Source of the DNA: Gammaproteobacteria bacterium | Lineage (GTDB): Bacteria > Pseudomonadota > Gammaproteobacteria > Thiohalorhabdales > Thiohalorhabdaceae | NCBI GenBank assembly: GCA_018609925.1 | Contig: JAHEOG010000133.1 | Coordinates: 1 to 26,277 of the forward strand | DNA length: 26,277 nucleotides | Direction of reading: 5' to 3' | Shown here: in pieces, positions 24,159 to 26,277 of the stretch | How positions within the stretch are numbered: position 1 is the first letter of the stretch | Layout of the letters: every line of letters begins with the position of its first letter | Notes under the pieces: generated by a model | The model's input: only the letters and a program-made list of their open reading frames with translations | Told to the model about the DNA's origin: nothing | Database searches by the model: none | Made by a program: the position numbers and the translations under genes

Positions 24159-25034
24159 CTAGCCCAGGCCCAACAGCAGGAAGGCTGCACCGGTAGCAGC
24201 TAGCAAGGTCCCGTCCACGAGAACCGAGTTCTCCTCGTGGGAGGCCAGCCAGTGCTGGACCGTGGCGTCCCGAATGGGGAAGGCATTGACCAGCATGGGC
24301 GCAAACCGTCCGAGGTTGAGGGCCCCTATCAGGAGCAGCGCCCCGGTGACGGACCCGCTGACCAACGCCACGGCGACCACCGCGTAGATCACGGGGGTGC
24401 GCACATAGGTCAGGAAGTTCAGCCCCAGGGAGAACCCGTACAACAGGCTGATCTGCCACATGGGTACGCCGCGATTGCGAATGTCATGGGGAACCTGAGC
24501 CTTCCGCTGGGGATACGGCAGCGGGAGCATGCCGAAGGAATGGAGCCCATACGCGATCGCCAGGGCCCCGACCGCTACCAGGCCCGTCCCCGCAAGACCA
24601 CTTGTAGGCAGCAGCAAGGCCCCAAGGCCCAGCAAGCCTCCCAGCAGGACCGCCCCCAGGGCATAGCCCAGGGCATGAGCACCCAAGGTGGGAAGCCAGC
24701 CCATTACAGAGCTCAGGCTATAACGGCCTTGCGGGCGCAGAAGGCTCAGAGAGGAATAGCCGCACGGAGACCAGGTGGAGAGCAGCCCGCCGGCAAAGGC
24801 CAGGAGCATGCCAATGGCCATGGGATTCAACTGGCTCCCAAAGGCCAAGGCGGCATAGGCCCCAGCACTCAAGCTAACGGCAGCTAGCCCCGAAACGGCT
24901 ACCTTGCGCCAACCTCCGGATTCCTGATGCGAGCCCGGGATAACCGCATCCGGAACCCCTTCGCCCTTCCCTTCCGGGCTCTTGGGAGAGGAACCGGCAT
25001 CCCGGGCTCGCCCTTCGGTTCTGTTCTCTGCCAC
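24159..25034 (-). CDS. mauF: MauF, integral membrane protein of methylamine utilisation
   Basis: 291-residue membrane protein with a soluble acidic N-terminus (~45 residues) and about seven hydrophobic segments. The MauF stretch GGLLSTWSPCGYSSLSLLRP is seen near residue 85; its Cys may be redox-active as in CcdA/DsbD-type transporters, to which MauF is distantly similar. In Paracoccus mauF is essential for making active methylamine dehydrogenase. GTG start with AAGGAGG six to seven bases upstream. First gene of the mau operon, about 46 bases after the predicted sigma-54 start site. Confidence 0.92.
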   Translation of the reverse strand: MAENRTEGRARDAGSSPKSPEGKGEGVPDAVIPGSHQESGGWRKVAVSGLAAVSLSAGAYAALAFGSQLNPMAIGMLLAFAGGLLSTWSPCGYSSLSLLRPQGRYSLSSVMGWLPTLGAHALGYALGAVLLGGLLGLGALLLPTSGLAGTGLVAVGALAIAYGLHSFGMLPLPYPQRKAQVPHDIRNRGVPMWQISLLYGFSLGLNFLTYVRTPVIYAVVAVALVSGSVTGALLLIGALNLGRFAPMLVNAFPIRDATVQHWLASHEENSVLVDGTLLAATGAAFLLLGLG

Positions 25035-25090
25035 GAGTGCTTCCTCCTTGTTGCCAGCAAACGAGCCCTTTCGGGTCCCTCTCCCCTAGT

Positions 25091-25108
25091 GGCAAGACCC
25101 GTACCAGG
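25091..25108 (-). promoter_or_regulatory. Sigma-54 (-24/-12) promoter of the mau operon
   Basis: Minus-strand CCTGGTACGGGTCTTGCC fits the sigma-54 consensus TGGCACG-N4-TTGC with one pyrimidine change (T for C). The invariant GG (25105-25104) and GC (25093-25092) are ten bases apart, the required spacing. The start would be near 25080, giving a ~46-base leader to mauF. The gene just upstream encodes a sigma-54 activator, which makes the assignment much more likely than the motif alone. Confidence 0.8.
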
Positions 25109-25134
25109 ACGACGACCTGGATACATAAACGCCT

Positions 25135-25167
25135 AATCTTTTGTTTTAAAAAGATTTTCGATCTTTT
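25135..25167 (-). promoter_or_regulatory. Alternating ATCTTTT repeats, probable activator-binding array
   Basis: Three heptamers alternate in orientation: ATCTTTT 25136-25142, AAAAGAT 25149-25155, ATCTTTT 25161-25167, with centres 13 and 12 bases apart. The first pair extends to perfect 8-base arms (AATCTTTT/AAAAGATT). It lies at about -56 to -87 from the predicted mau start, a normal place for an upstream activating sequence, and is strikingly A+T-rich for this genome. Alternative: the inner hairpin, loop CGAAA on the minus strand and followed by T's, could be a weak terminator of the regulator gene. Confidence 0.6.
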
Positions 25168-25205
25168 CTAGAGACAGGAGAGGAGCGGGAGGAACGGGAT
25201 GGAAT

Positions 25206-25222
25206 GGGTGGGAGTGGGCGGG
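25206..25222 (+). other. G-quadruplex-forming motif
   Basis: Four GGG runs (25206-25208, 25210-25212, 25216-25218, 25220-25222) with loops of 1, 3 and 1 bases, inside a 60-base purine-rich stretch of the plus strand (about 25169-25230). A fifth GGG follows at 25228-25230. It lies between the regulator stop and the mau repeat array, on the template strand for minus-strand read-through. Folding is inference. Confidence 0.55.
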
Positions 25223-25229
25223 AAGTTGG

Positions 25230-25248
25230 GCCCGCAAGTGCCCGCAAG
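25230..25248. repeat. Two tandem copies of GCCCGCAAG, ten-base period
   Basis: GCCCGCAAG at 25230-25238 and again at 25240-25248, one helical turn apart, 24 bases after the regulator stop codon. It could be a protein-binding site or chance in a G+C-rich spacer. Nothing else is seen between 25249 and 25271. Confidence 0.4.
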
Positions 25249-25271
25249 ACTGGAGCGAGGGGACCCGTGGG

Positions 25272-26276
25272 TCATTGGCTCTCGGAAAAGGCCTCCATCT
25301 GGGCGAGGAGCTGGAACCCCTCAGGTGTCAGCCGGGTCCCTTTGCGCCCCCGGGCGCATTCGATGAGCCCTGCATGGCGCAGACTTTCCAATCGCGTCCG
25401 GATACTTCCCTCGGAGAGCTCGAATCCGGCCTGGCTGGCCTGGTGGGCCAGTTCCCGGCGCCCAAGACCCTTTCCAGAGCGACTGGCCTCCCCAAGGACC
25501 TGCAGGAGGAATCGCTCCTCCGGCTGAAGGACATGAGCCTCGCGACTGTCCGGGCCCTCGCTCGATTCCCCGCTAAGGGTGTGGTGAGAGGGCCCCCTAG
25601 ACCCGTTTGGGGCCCAGCCGGCTTGGGAAGGAGCAGACGAAGACAGGATGTAGGGCGGGAGATCGGCCGGTGTGAAGGCCTCGTCGGTGACGGCGATCAT
25701 ATACTCCAGGGCATGCTCCAGCTCCCGGACATTGCCGGGCCAGTCATAATCGGTCAGGGCCTCCATGACTCCTTCTGGTAGTGGGCGATCCTCTCCCTTC
25801 CGGCTCAGGTACCGGTTGGCAAGCTCGGGGATGTCCCCCGGCCGATCGCGCAAGGGGGGGATCTGGATGGGGAAAGCGCAGAGCCGGTGATAGAGGTCGA
25901 GCCGGAATCCCCCCTTTTCGACCATGTCCTCCAGGGGGCGGTTGGTAGCGGCGACGATTCGGACATCCACGTAGCGGGGTTCGCTGCCCCCCACCGGGAC
26001 CACCTCGCCGGTCTCCAGGATGCGCAGCAGCGCGGCCTGAGCCTTAGGGGAAAGCTCCCCCACCTCATCCAGGAATACCGTACCCCCTTGGGCCCGCTCG
26101 AAGGGGCTCTCCTTGCCCCCTCGGCTGGCACCGGTAAAGGCCCCTTGGGTATAGCCGAAAAGCTCGCTTTCGATGAGGCCTTCGGGCACCGCCGCACAAT
26201 TGACGGTGATGAAGGGGTCCTCGGCACGGGGGGATTCGTTATGGATGCCCTGGGCGAACAGCTCCTTGCCCGTACC
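25272..26276 (-). CDS. Sigma-54-dependent activator with C-terminal winged helix, 5'-truncated by window edge
   Basis: AAA+ enhancer-binding protein; 334 C-terminal residues are present and the frame is open to the window end. It starts inside Walker A (GTGKELFAQG); GAFTGA, the sigma-54 contact loop, is at 45-50; Walker B is FLDE with D70/E71; RDRPGDIPELANRYL follows as in the family, and the AAA+ part ends near WPGNVRELEHAL. After a ~45-residue linker the last ~75 residues are not a Fis-type helix-turn-helix but look like a winged helix (RRELAHQA, SEGSIRTRLESLRHAGLIE, GTRLTPEGFQLL), as in the RNase R/NrpR-type HTH. The sensor domain is outside the window. It is directly upstream of the mau operon and likely activates it. 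Confidence 0.93.
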   Translation of the reverse strand, partial: GTGKELFAQGIHNESPRAEDPFITVNCAAVPEGLIESELFGYTQGAFTGASRGGKESPFERAQGGTVFLDEVGELSPKAQAALLRILETGEVVPVGGSEPRYVDVRIVAATNRPLEDMVEKGGFRLDLYHRLCAFPIQIPPLRDRPGDIPELANRYLSRKGEDRPLPEGVMEALTDYDWPGNVRELEHALEYMIAVTDEAFTPADLPPYILSSSAPSQAGWAPNGSRGPSHHTLSGESSEGPDSREAHVLQPEERFLLQVLGEASRSGKGLGRRELAHQASQAGFELSEGSIRTRLESLRHAGLIECARGRKGTRLTPEGFQLLAQMEAFSESQ

Positions 26277-26277
26277 G

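Noticed and set aside
22915..24162. 415-codon open frame antisense to mauB
   Set aside because: Long only because of codon bias on the opposite strand; its Val/Leu/Gly/Asp/His-rich product resembles nothing and mauB is certain.
1..26277. CRISPR array, tRNA, rRNA, transposase or phage genes
   Set aside because: No regular direct-repeat array, cloverleaf-like sequence or mobile-element protein was seen on either strand.

Overview
This is a GC-rich window, densely packed with genes, from what looks like a denitrifying, probably halophilic gammaproteobacterium. Evidence for that: a complete nar module followed by a parvulin gene as in Pseudomonas, an unusually acid-rich set of cytoplasmic proteins, and FNR/DNR-type boxes. 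A Thiohalorhabdus-like chemolithotroph would fit, but that is only an impression. I see no tRNA, rRNA, insertion sequence or CRISPR array.

Region 1 (1-9127, + strand) is a respiratory nitrate reductase operon. It runs narG (5' end outside the window), narH, narJ, narI, a PpiC-type prolyl isomerase, moeA for the molybdenum cofactor, a small DUF3565 protein and a zinc alcohol dehydrogenase. Stop and start codons overlap at narG/H, narH/J and moeA/DUF3565.

Region 2 (9158-14219) is a nitrogen-oxide regulon. nnrS (-) and a dnr-like Crp/Fnr regulator (+) are divergent around one FNR-type box. narK (+) and an alginate-export-family porin (-) each have their own box. In all three promoters the expected class II -10 position can be occupied. 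A 19-bp perfect hairpin separates the convergent narK and porin genes.

Region 3 (14181-18962, - strand) holds a membrane redox set and relics. There is a TorF-type porin, a seven-heme membrane-anchored cytochrome c, a cytochrome b561-like subunit, an intact mscS, and two degraded signalling genes that flank mscS: the end of a MEDS domain and the end of an EAL domain.

Region 4 (19070-26277, - strand) is a methylamine dehydrogenase cluster in the order mauF-B-E-D-A-C-(J-like)-DUF4168. Upstream lies a truncated sigma-54 enhancer-binding protein. A near-consensus -24/-12 promoter and an A+T-rich array of alternating ATCTTTT repeats lie directly before mauF. No mauG is in the window, although TTQ maturation needs it.

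Together the genes suggest methylamine oxidation in the periplasm, with electrons passing through amicyanin to a respiratory chain that can end in nitrate. The least expected points are the apparent sigma-54 control of mau (the well-known Paracoccus system uses a LysR regulator), the winged-helix rather than Fis-type C-terminus of that regulator, the missing mauG, and the porin/heptaheme/cytochrome b cassette.
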